Notes under the pieces: generated by a model | The model's input: the letters and a program-made list of their open reading frames with translations, nothing else | Databases searched by the model: none | What the model was told of the DNA's origin: nothing | From: Flavobacterium micromati | GTDB taxonomy: Bacteria; Bacteroidota; Bacteroidia; Flavobacteriales; Flavobacteriaceae | Reading direction: 5' to 3' | NCBI RefSeq assembly: GCF_900129585.1 | Contig: NZ_FQWF01000004.1 | Coordinates: 62,001 to 126,000, forward strand | DNA length: 64,000 nt | Shown here: positions 53,109 to 62,527 of the stretch, one piece after another | Numbering within the stretch: the first letter of the stretch is position 1 | How the letters are laid out: the number at the start of each line of letters is the position of its first letter | Translations under genes and position numbers: made by a program

Positions 53109-53248
53109 CCTAAATCCAGCTTTCCATTTCAAGATTTTCCTAGAACGCTTTTTTTTCTAAGACCATAAAGGAGCTTCTTCCAGTCGCTCTTTTTGGTCAA
53201 GAAAAAAGGAAGCCTTCTATAAAAATGCTTTCCACTTCAATCTGGGGT
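53109..53248. repeat. Structured intergenic element, copy 3
   Basis: The left end has CCTAAATCCAGCTTTCCATT and the right end TTTCCACTTCAATCTGGGG. The inner hairpin is TTTTTTCT with AGAAAAAA, GACC with GGTC, and AAGGAGC with GCTCTTT. Against copy 1 (GTT with AAC at the same position) the bases differ but pairing is kept. It overlaps the frame upstream of the flavin reductase start, which supports using the ATG at 53306. Confidence 0.7.
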
Positions 53249-53305
53249 AAAAAAGAAATCACTACTATTTTATTTTTTATTACATTTAAGGAAAAACAAA
53301 CTTTT

Positions 53306-53827
53306 ATGAAAATAATCGCTTTTGGCGCAAGCCCTAGTAAAAATTCTATCAATAAAAAATTAGCAACTTATGCCGCGTCTTTATTCGAAAATGCCGAAGT
53401 GGAAGTATTAGATTTAAACGATTTTGAAATGCCGCTTTTTTCTGTTGATATTGAAAAAACAATAGGAAAACATGAACTCGCTTATAAATTTTTAGCTAAA
53501 ATTGAAGCTGCTGATGTTTTAGTGGTTTCTATGGCTGAAAATAATGGAAATTATTCTGTTGCGTTCAAGAATGTTTTTGATTGGTGTACTCGCATCAACG
53601 GAAAAGTTTTCCAAGAAAAACCCATGTTGTTGATGGCAACTTCGCCTGGAGCAAAAGGAGGATCAAATGTTTTGGCAGTGGCAAAAAATGCGTTTCCGTT
53701 TTATGGTGGAAATATTAAAGAAGTATTTTCTTTACCAAGTTTTGATGATAATTTTGATGTTGAAACGGGTAAAATTTCTAATGATGAATTAGATAAACAG
53801 TTGAGAGAAATTGTAACAATTTTTTAG
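53306..53827 (+). CDS. NAD(P)H-dependent FMN reductase
   Basis: From the ATG at 53306 (MKIIAFGASPSKNSINKKLA) the protein has 173 residues. The frame is open to 53225, but that part lies in repeat DNA. FGASPSKNSINKKL is the flavodoxin-like phosphate loop of the NADPH-dependent FMN reductase family, and YSVAFKNVFDWCTRINGKVFQEKPMLLMATSPG the usual second block. It is a cytoplasmic flavoprotein that passes electrons from NAD(P)H to FMN or quinone-like acceptors. The gene is single. Confidence 0.88.
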   Translation: MKIIAFGASPSKNSINKKLATYAASLFENAEVEVLDLNDFEMPLFSVDIEKTIGKHELAYKFLAKIEAADVLVVSMAENNGNYSVAFKNVFDWCTRINGKVFQEKPMLLMATSPGAKGGSNVLAVAKNAFPFYGGNIKEVFSLPSFDDNFDVETGKISNDELDKQLREIVTIF

Positions 53828-53878
53828 TGTTACATTTAAAATCGTAGTCAAATTTTATAAAAAATTCGGCAAAATCAC

Positions 53879-53906
53879 TTTGTCAAAAACATTCTTAATA
53901 ACTTTG
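53879..53906 (+). promoter_or_regulatory. Promoter of parE
   Basis: TTTG at 53879-53882 and TAACTTTG at 53899-53906 are separated by 16 bases, close to the Bacteroidota consensus. The leader to the ATG at 54015 is about 100 bases. Confidence 0.55.
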
Positions 53907-54014
53907 AAGCCTAGCTGTTTTAAATTTTATCGAATTGCGTTACATTAGCAAGCTCAAGGCTTAAGCGAAAAGCTAACACAGAAAAGAACGCAGTTAAAAT
54001 CCTCAAATACTACA

Positions 54015-55874
54015 ATGTCCGATCAAAATCAATATACCGAAGATAATATTCGGTCGCTAGACTGGAAAGAACACATTCGAATGCGTCCCGGAATGTATAT
54101 CGGGAAATTAGGAGACGGATCGTCACCAGATGATGGTATTTATATTCTTCTCAAAGAAGTTTTAGATAACTGTATCGATGAATTTGTCATGGGTGCAGGG
54201 AAAACAATCGAAGTTACTATCAAAGATAAAACAGTTACTGTGCGTGATTACGGGCGGGGAATCCCGTTAGGAAAAGTAATTGATGTTGTATCTAAAATGA
54301 ATACTGGTGGAAAATATGATTCTCTAGCGTTTAAGAAATCCGTGGGATTAAATGGAGTAGGTACAAAGGCCGTAAATGCTTTGTCCAATTATTTCCGCGT
54401 AGAATCGGTTCGAGATGAAAAGCAAAAAGCAGCCGAATTTTCCGCTGGAAATTTGGTTTTAGAGGAAGATGTAATCGAAACAACAAAGCGAAAAGGGACC
54501 AAAGTTACTTTCATTCCAGACGAGTCTATCTTTAAGAATTACAAATTTAGGTACGAGTATATCATTAAAATGCTCAAAAACTATTGTTACCTAAACAACG
54601 GTTTGACAATTATTTTTAATGGCGAAAAATATTTTTCTGAAAATGGATTGAGAGATTTATTAGAGGAAACCATTAGTGCTGAGGATCTAGAATACCCAAT
54701 TATTCACTTGAAAGGTGAGGATATTGAGATCGCATTAACGCACAGTAAAACACAATATAGTGAGGAGTACCATTCCTTTGTAAATGGTCAAAATACAACA
54801 CAAGGAGGAACACATCTTGCCGCTTACAGAGAAGCAATCGTAAAAACGATTCGAGAGTTCTATAATAAAAGTTTTGAAGCTTCGGATGTTCGAAAGTCGG
54901 TAGTTACGGCAATTAGCATCAAAGTAATGGAACCAGTGTTTGAGTCACAAACTAAAACCAAACTAGGTTCTACTGACATGGGTTCGGACCCAGGAATGCC
55001 ATCGGTACGTACTTTTGTAAATGATTTTGTGAAAACAAAATTAGATAATTATTTACACAAGAATCCAGTTACCGCCGATGCTTTACTGCGTAAAATATTA
55101 CAAGCTGAAAGAGAGCGCAAAGAATTATCTGGAATTCGGAAACTAGCAACTGATCGTGCGAAGAAAGCGAATCTTCACAATAAAAAATTAAGAGATTGTA
55201 GAGCACATCTTCCAGACACGAAAAATCCGAGAAACTTAGAAAGTACTCTTTTTATAACAGAGGGAGACTCGGCTTCTGGATCGATAACTAAATCACGAGA
55301 CGTAAACACACAAGCTGTTTTTAGTTTGCGTGGAAAGCCATTGAACTCTTACGGAATGAGCAAGAAAATTGTTTATGAAAATGAGGAATTTAATTTATTG
55401 CAATCGGCGCTTGATATTGAAGATGGACTTGAGAAATTGCGTTACAACAATATTGTGATCGCAACTGATGCCGATGTCGATGGAATGCACATTCGATTAT
55501 TGCTGATTACTTTTTTCTTGCAATTTTTTCCTGAACTAATCAAAGAGGGTCATTTGTATATTTTGCAAACGCCTCTTTTTAGAGTTCGAAACAAGAAAGA
55601 AACCATTTATTGCTATTCAGATGACGAACGAAAACAGGCCATTGAAAAACTAAAACCTAAACCAGAAATTACTCGATTTAAAGGATTAGGAGAAATTTCA
55701 CCAGATGAGTTCAAAAATTTCATTGGAGAAACCATTCGTTTAGATCCGGTAATGATGGATAAAAATACTTCTATTGAGCAATTATTGTCTTTTTATATGG
55801 GTAAAAACACGCCAGACAGACAGGAATTTATAATCAAGAATTTGAAGGTTGAGTTGGATGTAATTGAAGCGTAA
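54015..55874 (+). CDS. parE: DNA topoisomerase IV subunit B
   Basis: The protein has 619 residues. The GHKL ATPase half has [28 protein letters not shown] and [14 protein letters not shown]. The TOPRIM half has the metal sites EGDSASG and [12 protein letters not shown]. It separates and relaxes daughter chromosomes with ParC. The shorter length than GyrB and the pairing with the parC-type gene at 58474 support topoisomerase IV. The gene is followed after only 5 bases by a HEPN gene, so the inserted toxin-like module is likely read on the parE transcript. Confidence 0.93.
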   Translation: MSDQNQYTEDNIRSLDWKEHIRMRPGMYIGKLGDGSSPDDGIYILLKEVLDNCIDEFVMGAGKTIEVTIKDKTVTVRDYGRGIPLGKVIDVVSKMNTGGKYDSLAFKKSVGLNGVGTKAVNALSNYFRVESVRDEKQKAAEFSAGNLVLEEDVIETTKRKGTKVTFIPDESIFKNYKFRYEYIIKMLKNYCYLNNGLTIIFNGEKYFSENGLRDLLEETISAEDLEYPIIHLKGEDIEIALTHSKTQYSEEYHSFVNGQNTTQGGTHLAAYREAIVKTIREFYNKSFEASDVRKSVVTAISIKVMEPVFESQTKTKLGSTDMGSDPGMPSVRTFVNDFVKTKLDNYLHKNPVTADALLRKILQAERERKELSGIRKLATDRAKKANLHNKKLRDCRAHLPDTKNPRNLESTLFITEGDSASGSITKSRDVNTQAVFSLRGKPLNSYGMSKKIVYENEEFNLLQSALDIEDGLEKLRYNNIVIATDADVDGMHIRLLLITFFLQFFPELIKEGHLYILQTPLFRVRNKKETIYCYSDDERKQAIEKLKPKPEITRFKGLGEISPDEFKNFIGETIRLDPVMMDKNTSIEQLLSFYMGKNTPDRQEFIIKNLKVELDVIEA

Positions 55875-55879
55875 ATATT

Positions 55880-56290
55880 ATGGAAAATCAAGACGTGCGA
55901 TGGAAACAAAGATTTGAAAATTTTACTAATGCTTTTAGACAGCTCAAAAACGCAAAGCAGTTACGAGCAGAAAGAGAATTTACAGAATTAGAACTTCAAG
56001 GAGTTATTCAGGCATTTGAAGTTTCTCAAGAACTCTCTTGGAGAGTCATGAAAGATTTTTTAGAGGAACAAGGTAAAACAGATTTATATGGAAGTAAAAA
56101 TGCAGTACAAGAGGCTTTTACTGTAGGATTAATTACTAATGGAGAAGTTTGGTTTAGTATGATAAAAAGTAGAAATTTAACGTCTCATATTTACGATCAG
56201 TCTGAAATTTTAGCCATTTTAGATATTATTTTACACTCCTATTTTACGGCATTCTCTGAATTTGAAATCAAAATGAAAACTCTTTTATAA
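55880..56290 (+). CDS. HEPN-domain protein, HI0074-like nucleotidyltransferase partner (toxin-like)
   Basis: The protein has 136 residues. It is alpha-helical, with FTELELQGVIQAFEVSQELSWRVMKDFLEEQG and the HEPN active-site pattern Rx4H as R98-N-L-T-S-H103 in SRNLTSHIYD. These proteins pair with a minimal nucleotidyltransferase (MNT). In characterised pairs the HEPN part is an RNase toxin that the MNT silences by adding AMP to it. The MNT gene overlaps the end of this one by one base (TAATG). The start lies 5 bases after the parE stop, so translation is probably coupled to parE. Confidence 0.88.
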   Translation: MENQDVRWKQRFENFTNAFRQLKNAKQLRAEREFTELELQGVIQAFEVSQELSWRVMKDFLEEQGKTDLYGSKNAVQEAFTVGLITNGEVWFSMIKSRNLTSHIYDQSEILAILDIILHSYFTAFSEFEIKMKTLL

Positions 56291-56595
56291 TGTTTGGATT
56301 ATACGATAAAAGTTATAAAGAGATATTAGAAATAATAGCTAATAGTTTATCTATAAAGGAAGTGGTTATTTATGGATCTAGAGCAAAAGGAAATTACAAA
56401 GAAGGTTCTGTTATCGATATCACTATTTTAGGTGAGCCTACTCCCGAAGATGTCTCTAAACTATGGCACGATTTAGATGATAGTTTTATTCCTTACAAAT
56501 TTGATATTTCAGTTTACAATAATTTAAAATCAGATAGTTTGAAAGAGCATATTAATAAAGTTGGTAAAACTTTTTATAAATTGAAAGAAATATAA
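56290..56595 (+). CDS. MNT-family nucleotidyltransferase with altered catalytic motif (antitoxin-like)
   Basis: The protein has 101 residues. The minimal nucleotidyltransferase core is VVIYGSRAKGNYKEGSVIDITIL. The usual motif GSx10DxD appears here as G29-S30 ... V41-I-D43, so the first Asp is Val (codon GTT where GAT is expected), while D43 and the later D72 (KFDIS) remain. Metal-dependent AMP transfer would be weak or lost. It overlaps the HEPN gene by one base and together with it makes an MNT/HEPN type module. It could still neutralise the HEPN protein by binding, or be decaying. Confidence 0.85.
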   Translation: MFGLYDKSYKEILEIIANSLSIKEVVIYGSRAKGNYKEGSVIDITILGEPTPEDVSKLWHDLDDSFIPYKFDISVYNNLKSDSLKEHINKVGKTFYKLKEI

Positions 56596-56781
56596 ATTAT
56601 CAATGTTGATTAGTTTGTAAATAAAAACAAATAACAACTATAAAATATGATATGTAAAAAAGAGTTTTTATTCATTATTATTGCTTTTGTCTTTGTGCTT
56701 TCTACTTCCTTTTTTGTTTTTATAAATTTGCAATAATGAACTTACAATTGTTCTGAAAAGAAATAAATGATACTATAATTA

Positions 56782-57140
56782 ATGGTGGAAAATCTTCAAA
56801 ATAATTCGCTATTCTCGCAGGTTGTTAATATGCTGCAGCAACCAAAACAACAAGTAGTAAGGGCCATAAATTAAACAATGGTTGATACTTATTATGATAT
56901 TGGGCGAATGATTGTTGAAGAAGAGAAAAACGAAAAAGATCTCGCAGAATATGGCAAGCAACTGATAAAAGGACTTTCAAAAGAGTTGAATAAACTATTG
57001 GAATCGTACTTTGTCAGAATAAAAGTGACTTAGATGTTGAATAGAATCTACCTGAAAACAATGAGCAAATTTTTGCCAGTAAGTATAAAATGATGTTGCC
57101 AAGTAAAGTGGCTTTGAGACATATAATTGAACAAATTTAA
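56782..57140 (+). pseudogene. Broken DUF1016 gene with internal deletion
   Basis: From ATG 56782 the frame reads MVENLQNNSLFSQVVNMLQQ, meets a TAA, then continues as MVDTYYDIGRMIVEEEKN and YGKQLIKGLSKELNKLLE. These are the N-terminal blocks of the DUF1016 (YhcG) family. The large middle is missing. After a TAG and a second TAG comes LPENNEQIFASKYKMMLPS, a C-terminal block of the same family, ending in TAA at 57140. The gene thus has at least three stops and a deletion of most of its core. Confidence 0.8.
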
Positions 57141-57295
57141 AATATTTAAATTGGGGTTACTCACAGCATAACAATCTGATTTTGCTAACATGTAAAAGTG
57201 ACTGCAAGTTTAACTATTTTAGATTATAAAAATTTTGAACGAAATAAATTATTTCAGAAGATATAAATAAGAATGATTGACAATATAATAAATAA

Positions 57296-58462
57296 TTGAA
57301 AAACCTCGAAAACATATCTATTCAAATTGAAAGTATCAATTCATACTTTTCTGATTATGCAAATAGGCAGGTTAATTATGCTTACACATTGCGCAACTGG
57401 CTTATAGGAATGTATTTATTTGAGTATGAACAAAAAGGTCTAGATCGAGCAGAATACGGAGATAATTTATATAGAAATATTGCAAAAAGGTTAAAGGATA
57501 GAAAAGTGAAGGGAATGTCTTTTATGATGCTTCATAGTTTTAAAAACTTCTTTCTAACTTATCCTTCGATTGTTCAGTCACTGATTGAACAATTACAAAT
57601 AAATAATAATCAAGAGTTTAATACTATCCAATCAATGATTGGACATTTCAATTTAGAATCTAATGAAATAATCCAATCATTGATTGGACAATCTGAAATA
57701 AATAATAATGTGAAATCTATTGCGACTGAAAATCCAAATTTATTTATTAGTAAAATAAGCTTTACACATATTTTAGAATTTATTAAAATAGATAATGCTT
57801 TACAAAGAAGTTTTTATGAACTTCAAACCATTAAAAATAATTGGACAGTTAGACAACTTCAGAGAGAGATAAATTCAATGCTTTTCGAAAGAATTGGACT
57901 AAGTTCAGATAAAGAATTGATGTTTGACAAATTAAAGAACGATTCTATTTCTAATTTTTCAGAAATAATTAAAAGTCCATATATTCTTGAATTTTTAAAT
58001 ATTCCAGAATTGTCGCAATATTCTGAAAATGATTTAGAACAGTCAATTATTAATCATCTTCAAAATTTCCTAATAGAATTAGGTCGAGGGTTTTGCTTTG
58101 AAGCGCGTCAAAAAAGAATATCATTCAATAACAAACATTATAGAGTAGATCTCGTTTTTTATCATAGAATTTTAAAATGTCATATTCTAATTGATTTAAA
58201 AATTGGTGAATTTGATCATTCTGATGCTGGTCAAATGAACGTTTATTTGAACTATTTTAGGGAAAACGAAATGGCAGACGGCGACAATCCACCAGTAGGA
58301 ATCATACTTTGTAGTCAAAAAGACAATGCTTTGGTGCATTACGCAACTGGAGGCTTACCACAAGAAGTATTTGTAAGTAAATATAAATTGCAACTTCCAT
58401 CAGAGGAAGAATTAAAAAATTTAATAGAAAACGATGTGAAATCTTTTCTTAAAAGAGATTAA
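57296..58462 (+). CDS. DUF1016 (YhcG-like) protein with PDDEXK nuclease domain
   Basis: The protein has 388 residues from a TTG start; the codon before it is a stop and no in-frame ATG fits. The N-terminal DUF1016_N part includes VNYAYTLRNWLIGMYLFEYEQKG and RAEYGDNLYRNIAKRLKD. The C-terminal PDDEXK domain shows D285 in YRVDLVFYHR and D300-L-K302 in LIDLKIGEFDHSDAGQMNVYLNYF. YhcG-type proteins are DNA nucleases of unknown or defence-like role. The linker carries repeated QSLIxQ/QSMIGH units encoded by palindromic 17-mers. It lies directly upstream of parC (11 bases), so it probably shares its transcript. Confidence 0.88.
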   Translation: MKNLENISIQIESINSYFSDYANRQVNYAYTLRNWLIGMYLFEYEQKGLDRAEYGDNLYRNIAKRLKDRKVKGMSFMMLHSFKNFFLTYPSIVQSLIEQLQINNNQEFNTIQSMIGHFNLESNEIIQSLIGQSEINNNVKSIATENPNLFISKISFTHILEFIKIDNALQRSFYELQTIKNNWTVRQLQREINSMLFERIGLSSDKELMFDKLKNDSISNFSEIIKSPYILEFLNIPELSQYSENDLEQSIINHLQNFLIELGRGFCFEARQKRISFNNKHYRVDLVFYHRILKCHILIDLKIGEFDHSDAGQMNVYLNYFRENEMADGDNPPVGIILCSQKDNALVHYATGGLPQEVFVSKYKLQLPSEEELKNLIENDVKSFLKRD

Positions 58463-58473
58463 ATTCAGCATAA

Positions 58474-61188
58474 ATGAAAGACGAAGAAGAAGAGAACATT
58501 ATTCCAAACGAAGATGAATCGCAGGACGATTCACAAAACCACTCGAATGATTCCAATGAATCTATTAACGAAGGATTTGAGGAGATAATAACTTCGGGAG
58601 GACAGCATTTTTACAATAATAACGATGACGGAAACGATACCATTACCAAAGTTACTGGAATGTACAAGGACTGGTTCTTGGATTACGCCTCGTATGTAAT
58701 TCTGGAGCGAGCAGTTCCTGCGATTGAAGATGGTTTTAAGCCTGTACAACGCAGAATTATGCATTCCTTGAAAGAGTTAGATGATGGTCGCTATAACAAG
58801 GTGGCAAACGTTGTGGGTCACACCATGCAATATCACCCACATGGAGACCAAAGTATTGGTGATGCAATGGTGCAAATAGGCCAAAAAGAACTGTTAATTG
58901 ACTGTCAGGGTAACTGGGGGAATATATTAACAGGTGATGGCGCAGCAGCTTCTAGATATATTGAAGCACGATTGTCTAAATTTGCACTTGAGGTTTTGTA
59001 CTCGCCAAAAATTACTGATTGGGGCGTTTCGTATGATGGACGACGCGCTGAGCCAAACAATCTTCCTGTCAAGTTTCCGTTGCTTCTAGTGCAAGGTGCA
59101 GAGGGAATTGCTGTTGGGCTTTCGATGAAAGTTTTGCCGCATAATTTCAACGAGCTTATTGATTGCTCTATAAAAATACTAAAAGGAAAACCGTTTACGC
59201 TGTATCCTGATTTTATGACTCAGGGAATTGCAGATATTTCTAATTACAACGATGGTTTGCGTGGTGGACGTGTTAGAGTTCGTGCGAAAATTGCGCAGTT
59301 TGACAAAAATACTTTAGTAATTACCCAAATTCCGTTTTCAACCAACACGACTACGTTGATTGATAGTATTTTGAAAGCTAACGATAAGGGAAAAATCAAA
59401 ATCAAAAAAATTGAGGACAATACTGCTGCAGAGGTTGAGATTTTAATCCATCTTTTCCCTGGCGTTTCACCTGATAAGACAATTGATGCTTTATTTGCTT
59501 TCACGGCTTGCGAAACTTCGGTAGCACCTTTGGGTTGTGTAATTGAAGACAATAAACCGCTTTTCATAGGAGTTTCAGATATGTTGCGGATTTCTACCAA
59601 TAGAACAGTACAACTACTTAAAAGTGAACTCGAAATTCAATTACGCGAATTAGAGGAACAATGGCATTTTTTATCTTTGGAACGCATCTTTATTGAGAAT
59701 AAAATATACCGTGATATTGAGGAAATGACCACGCGAGAAACAGTTATAAAAGCTGTTGACGATGGTTTAAAACCTTACATCGAACATTTAAAAAGAGAGG
59801 TTACAGAAGATGATATACTTCGTTTATTGGATATTCGAATCATGCGTATTTCTAAATTTGACAGCAATAAAGCACAAGATAAAATAGAAGCTTTAGAAGG
59901 TGATATCGAACAAGTAAAACACCATTTAGATCACCTTATCGATTTTGCAATTGGTTATTTTGCAAAATTAAAAGAAAAGTATGGGAAAGGTCGTGAACGC
60001 CAAACAGAGCTCCGCATTTTTGATGATATTGAAGCGACGAAAGTAGTTTTGCGAAACACCAAATTATATGTAAATAAAGAGGAAGGTTTTGTTGGAACTA
60101 GTTTGAAAAAAGATCAATATGTAACCGATTGTTCTGATATTGATGATGTTATCGTTTTTCTCCGTTGCGGAAAAATGATGATTACTAAAGTAGATGCCAA
60201 AACATTTGTGGGTAAGGATATCATTCACATTGCCATTTTTGATAAAAGTGATAAACGTACCATTTATAATATGATTTACCGTGATGGAAAATCAGGTCCT
60301 TCGTATATAAAACGTTTTAATGTTTCGGGTGTTACACGAGATAAACTGTATGATTTAACTAATGAAACTGCAGGTTCACAAGTTTTATATTTCTCTTGTA
60401 ATTCTAATGGCGAGGCGGAAGTGATTACGATTTTGCTTCGCCAAATAGGAACCATTAAAAAACTCAAATTCGATATTGATTTTGCTAGTTTGACGATTAA
60501 AGGTCGAAGTTCGAAAGGGAACACTGTGACCAAATATCCTATCAAAAAAATTGAATTGAAGGAGAAAGGAATTTCAACTTTGTTGCCGCGAAAAGTTTGG
60601 TTTGATGACACTGTTCAACGATTAAATGTGGACGGCAGAGGTGAATTATTGGGCGAATTTAGACCAAGCGATAAAATTCTGATTATTTCACAATCTGGAA
60701 AGCTAAAGGTGGTTACCCCTGAATTATCCACTCATTTTGATCAAGGAATGATCATTTTAGAAAAATGGATTCCCAAAAAACCGATTTCGGCCATATATTT
60801 TGATGGTGAAAAGGAAAGATATTACATAAAACGTTTCTTGATTGAAACTGAAAATAAAGAGGAGAGTTTTATTACTGAACACCCTAATTCACAATTAGAA
60901 ATCGTATCATCAGATTATCGCCCGGTAGCTGAACTAGTATTTACAAAAGTGAAAGGAGTTCAAAAAGAAACTCAGACTATAGATGTTGAATCCTATATAG
61001 GAATAAAAGGTTTTAAAGCGTTAGGAAATCAATTGACAGCTGATAAATTGAAACAAGTAAATTTGTTAGAACCGTTGTTTTATGAAATTCCAGTTGAGGT
61101 AATTCCAGAGTCGACAGCAGTTGAAGATGTTGATGAATCCGATATTCAGTTAGATGACGATGGACAGATAACGTTGAGTTTAGAATAA
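58474..61188 (+). CDS. parC: DNA topoisomerase IV subunit A
   Basis: The protein has 904 residues. The breakage-reunion domain begins with FLDYASYVILERAVPAIEDGFKPVQRR and carries the active Tyr162 in AAASRYIEARLSK, which forms the covalent DNA link. A long coiled-coil tower follows, and then C-terminal beta-pinwheel blades. An acidic N-terminal extension (about 50 residues, EEENIIPNEDESQDDSQNHSND) precedes the core. It works with ParE. In this window the two genes are separated by about 2.6 kb of other genes. It ends at a strong terminator. Confidence 0.93.
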   Translation: MKDEEEENIIPNEDESQDDSQNHSNDSNESINEGFEEIITSGGQHFYNNNDDGNDTITKVTGMYKDWFLDYASYVILERAVPAIEDGFKPVQRRIMHSLKELDDGRYNKVANVVGHTMQYHPHGDQSIGDAMVQIGQKELLIDCQGNWGNILTGDGAAASRYIEARLSKFALEVLYSPKITDWGVSYDGRRAEPNNLPVKFPLLLVQGAEGIAVGLSMKVLPHNFNELIDCSIKILKGKPFTLYPDFMTQGIADISNYNDGLRGGRVRVRAKIAQFDKNTLVITQIPFSTNTTTLIDSILKANDKGKIKIKKIEDNTAAEVEILIHLFPGVSPDKTIDALFAFTACETSVAPLGCVIEDNKPLFIGVSDMLRISTNRTVQLLKSELEIQLRELEEQWHFLSLERIFIENKIYRDIEEMTTRETVIKAVDDGLKPYIEHLKREVTEDDILRLLDIRIMRISKFDSNKAQDKIEALEGDIEQVKHHLDHLIDFAIGYFAKLKEKYGKGRERQTELRIFDDIEATKVVLRNTKLYVNKEEGFVGTSLKKDQYVTDCSDIDDVIVFLRCGKMMITKVDAKTFVGKDIIHIAIFDKSDKRTIYNMIYRDGKSGPSYIKRFNVSGVTRDKLYDLTNETAGSQVLYFSCNSNGEAEVITILLRQIGTIKKLKFDIDFASLTIKGRSSKGNTVTKYPIKKIELKEKGISTLLPRKVWFDDTVQRLNVDGRGELLGEFRPSDKILIISQSGKLKVVTPELSTHFDQGMIILEKWIPKKPISAIYFDGEKERYYIKRFLIETENKEESFITEHPNSQLEIVSSDYRPVAELVFTKVKGVQKETQTIDVESYIGIKGFKALGNQLTADKLKQVNLLEPLFYEIPVEVIPESTAVEDVDESDIQLDDDGQITLSLE

Positions 61189-61219
61189 AAAAAAAGCGCT
61201 CGGTGAGCGCTTTTTTTTG
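61187..61219. terminator. Bidirectional terminator between parC and terC-like gene
   Basis: The stem AAAAAAAGCGCTC (61189-61201) with GAGCGCTTTTTTT (61205-61217) has loop GGT, an A run on the left and a T run on the right, so it serves both strands. Confidence 0.9.
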
Positions 61220-61228
61220 GAATAAAAT

Positions 61229-61999
61229 TTAGATTTTCTTTCGCATTTTCATATTTAAGAATTCGACACCAAGTGAAAAAGCAATTGCAAAATATAAGTA
61301 TCCTTTTGGGACCGCACCAACATGTTCTCCAACTAAAGAGGCGTTTGATAAATGCATACTTTCGGTAATTAGCATAAAGCCAATCAGAATTAAAAAAGCT
61401 AAACCTAAAATTTGAATAGAAGGATTTGCATTTACAAAATTTCCAACAGGAACTGCAAAAAGCATCATAACTCCCACCGATATTACCACCGCAGTAATCA
61501 TTATGTACAATGCGCCAGAAACACCATTAGTCATTCCAACTGCAGTCAGTATGCTATCTACGGAAAATATTAAGTCAATGAGAAGAATTTGAAATATAAC
61601 GTTAGAAAACGATTTGGCAACTGCTATTTTTAAATCGTGCTCTTCCTCTCCTTTATGATCTACTTTTTCATGAATTTCTTTTGTACTCTTGTAAATCAAG
61701 AATAAACCTCCAAGGAAAAGAATCATCGCTTGTCCGGTAAATTCAGCACTAAACCAGCCCCAATCAATACTGAAAAAAGGTGCTTTCATCGCAATTAAAA
61801 GTGTAATTCCAAAAAGTAAAGCGATACGCATGAACATCGCTAAAAACAAACCTATTTGTGTTGCTTTTTTTCGTTCCTCAACGGGTAATTTTCCAGTTAC
61901 AATTGAGATAAATATGATATTATCAATTCCCAATATGATTTCAAGAAAAGTTAATGTTAATAAGGCAATCCACGCATCTGGATTTAAAAATACTTCCAT
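61229..61999 (-). CDS. TerC-family integral membrane protein
   Basis: The protein has 256 residues with seven to eight hydrophobic helices. The family signatures are LTFLEIILGIDNIIFISIVTGKLP, with the conserved acidic pair in helix 1, and later LIDLIFSVDSILTAVGMT with the second Asp pair. TerC proteins are linked to tellurite resistance and to metal (Mn) homeostasis. The acidic residues in the helices are those of a cation-handling protein. It is monocistronic and shares the terminator with parC. Confidence 0.92.
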   Translation of the reverse strand: MEVFLNPDAWIALLTLTFLEIILGIDNIIFISIVTGKLPVEERKKATQIGLFLAMFMRIALLFGITLLIAMKAPFFSIDWGWFSAEFTGQAMILFLGGLFLIYKSTKEIHEKVDHKGEEEHDLKIAVAKSFSNVIFQILLIDLIFSVDSILTAVGMTNGVSGALYIMITAVVISVGVMMLFAVPVGNFVNANPSIQILGLAFLILIGFMLITESMHLSNASLVGEHVGAVPKGYLYFAIAFSLGVEFLNMKMRKKI

Positions 62000-62026
62000 C
62001 TTTTTTAATTAATTTATTTTACTTAT

Positions 62027-62401
62027 TTAGTCGGAAATTTTGGTGACCGTGCCTCTTTGCTTAGCATCAGAACCTACCATTCCAAATTCAAAGGTATATG
62101 AATTTTTGGTGGTTGTCAAAATTTTCATTCCTATAGCTTTCTCTTCGGCCATGTTTTTTGGGTGTAATTTAAGCAGCACATATTCACAGTCGCTAATCCA
62201 TCTTATTGAGGCAGTATCTATCTTTCCTTCAAAAGTTTCGATTTCAATGCTGTCATTTCTTTCAAAAACAGTAGTTTTTACAACTCCTTCAACTTCGTGC
62301 TCAAATTTGAACTTTCCAGTTTTAAAATCTTTGCAGCTACGCTCTTTATCATAACAAGAGAAAAGTAGGAGGAATGCGGGAAGAAAAATTAGTTTTTTCA
62401 T
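62027..62401 (-). CDS. Lipoprotein, function unknown
   Basis: The protein has 124 residues. The lipobox Cys is residue 16 (LLLFSCYDKE). The mature part is beta-rich (GKFKFEHEVEGVVKTTVFERNDSIEIETFEGK, RWISDCEYVLLKLHPKN, FEFGMVGSDAKQRGTVTKI). I recall relatives in flavobacteria mislabelled 'DNA topoisomerase IV' because of this position next to parC; the sequence shows nothing of the kind. It lies 27 bases downstream of the terC-like start, on the same strand and before it in transcription, so an operon is plausible. The function is unknown. Confidence 0.75.
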   Translation of the reverse strand: MKKLIFLPAFLLLFSCYDKERSCKDFKTGKFKFEHEVEGVVKTTVFERNDSIEIETFEGKIDTASIRWISDCEYVLLKLHPKNMAEEKAIGMKILTTTKNSYTFEFGMVGSDAKQRGTVTKISD

Positions 62402-62527
62402 TTGTAATTTTATATATAGAGAGATTATTAATTGAGTGTGTGCAATTGTAGGTTACAACTAAGTCATAAATTGCGAGTGTTTTTTCATTTGTCTTCTTTT
62501 ACAAGCTTCAGGTTTCAGGCAATTATT

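Noticed and set aside
53225..53305. Longer N terminus for the flavin reductase
   Set aside because: This stretch is part of the structured intergenic element, and the FMN loop sits right behind the ATG at 53306.
59244..59600. Minus-strand open frames inside parC, parE, uvrA and the glucan genes
   Set aside because: They are shadows of strongly supported genes on the other strand, with no family features or start context of their own.
62027..62401. DNA topoisomerase-related function for the 124-residue protein near parC
   Set aside because: It is a short lipoprotein with a clear lipobox and beta-rich mature part; no topoisomerase motif is present.
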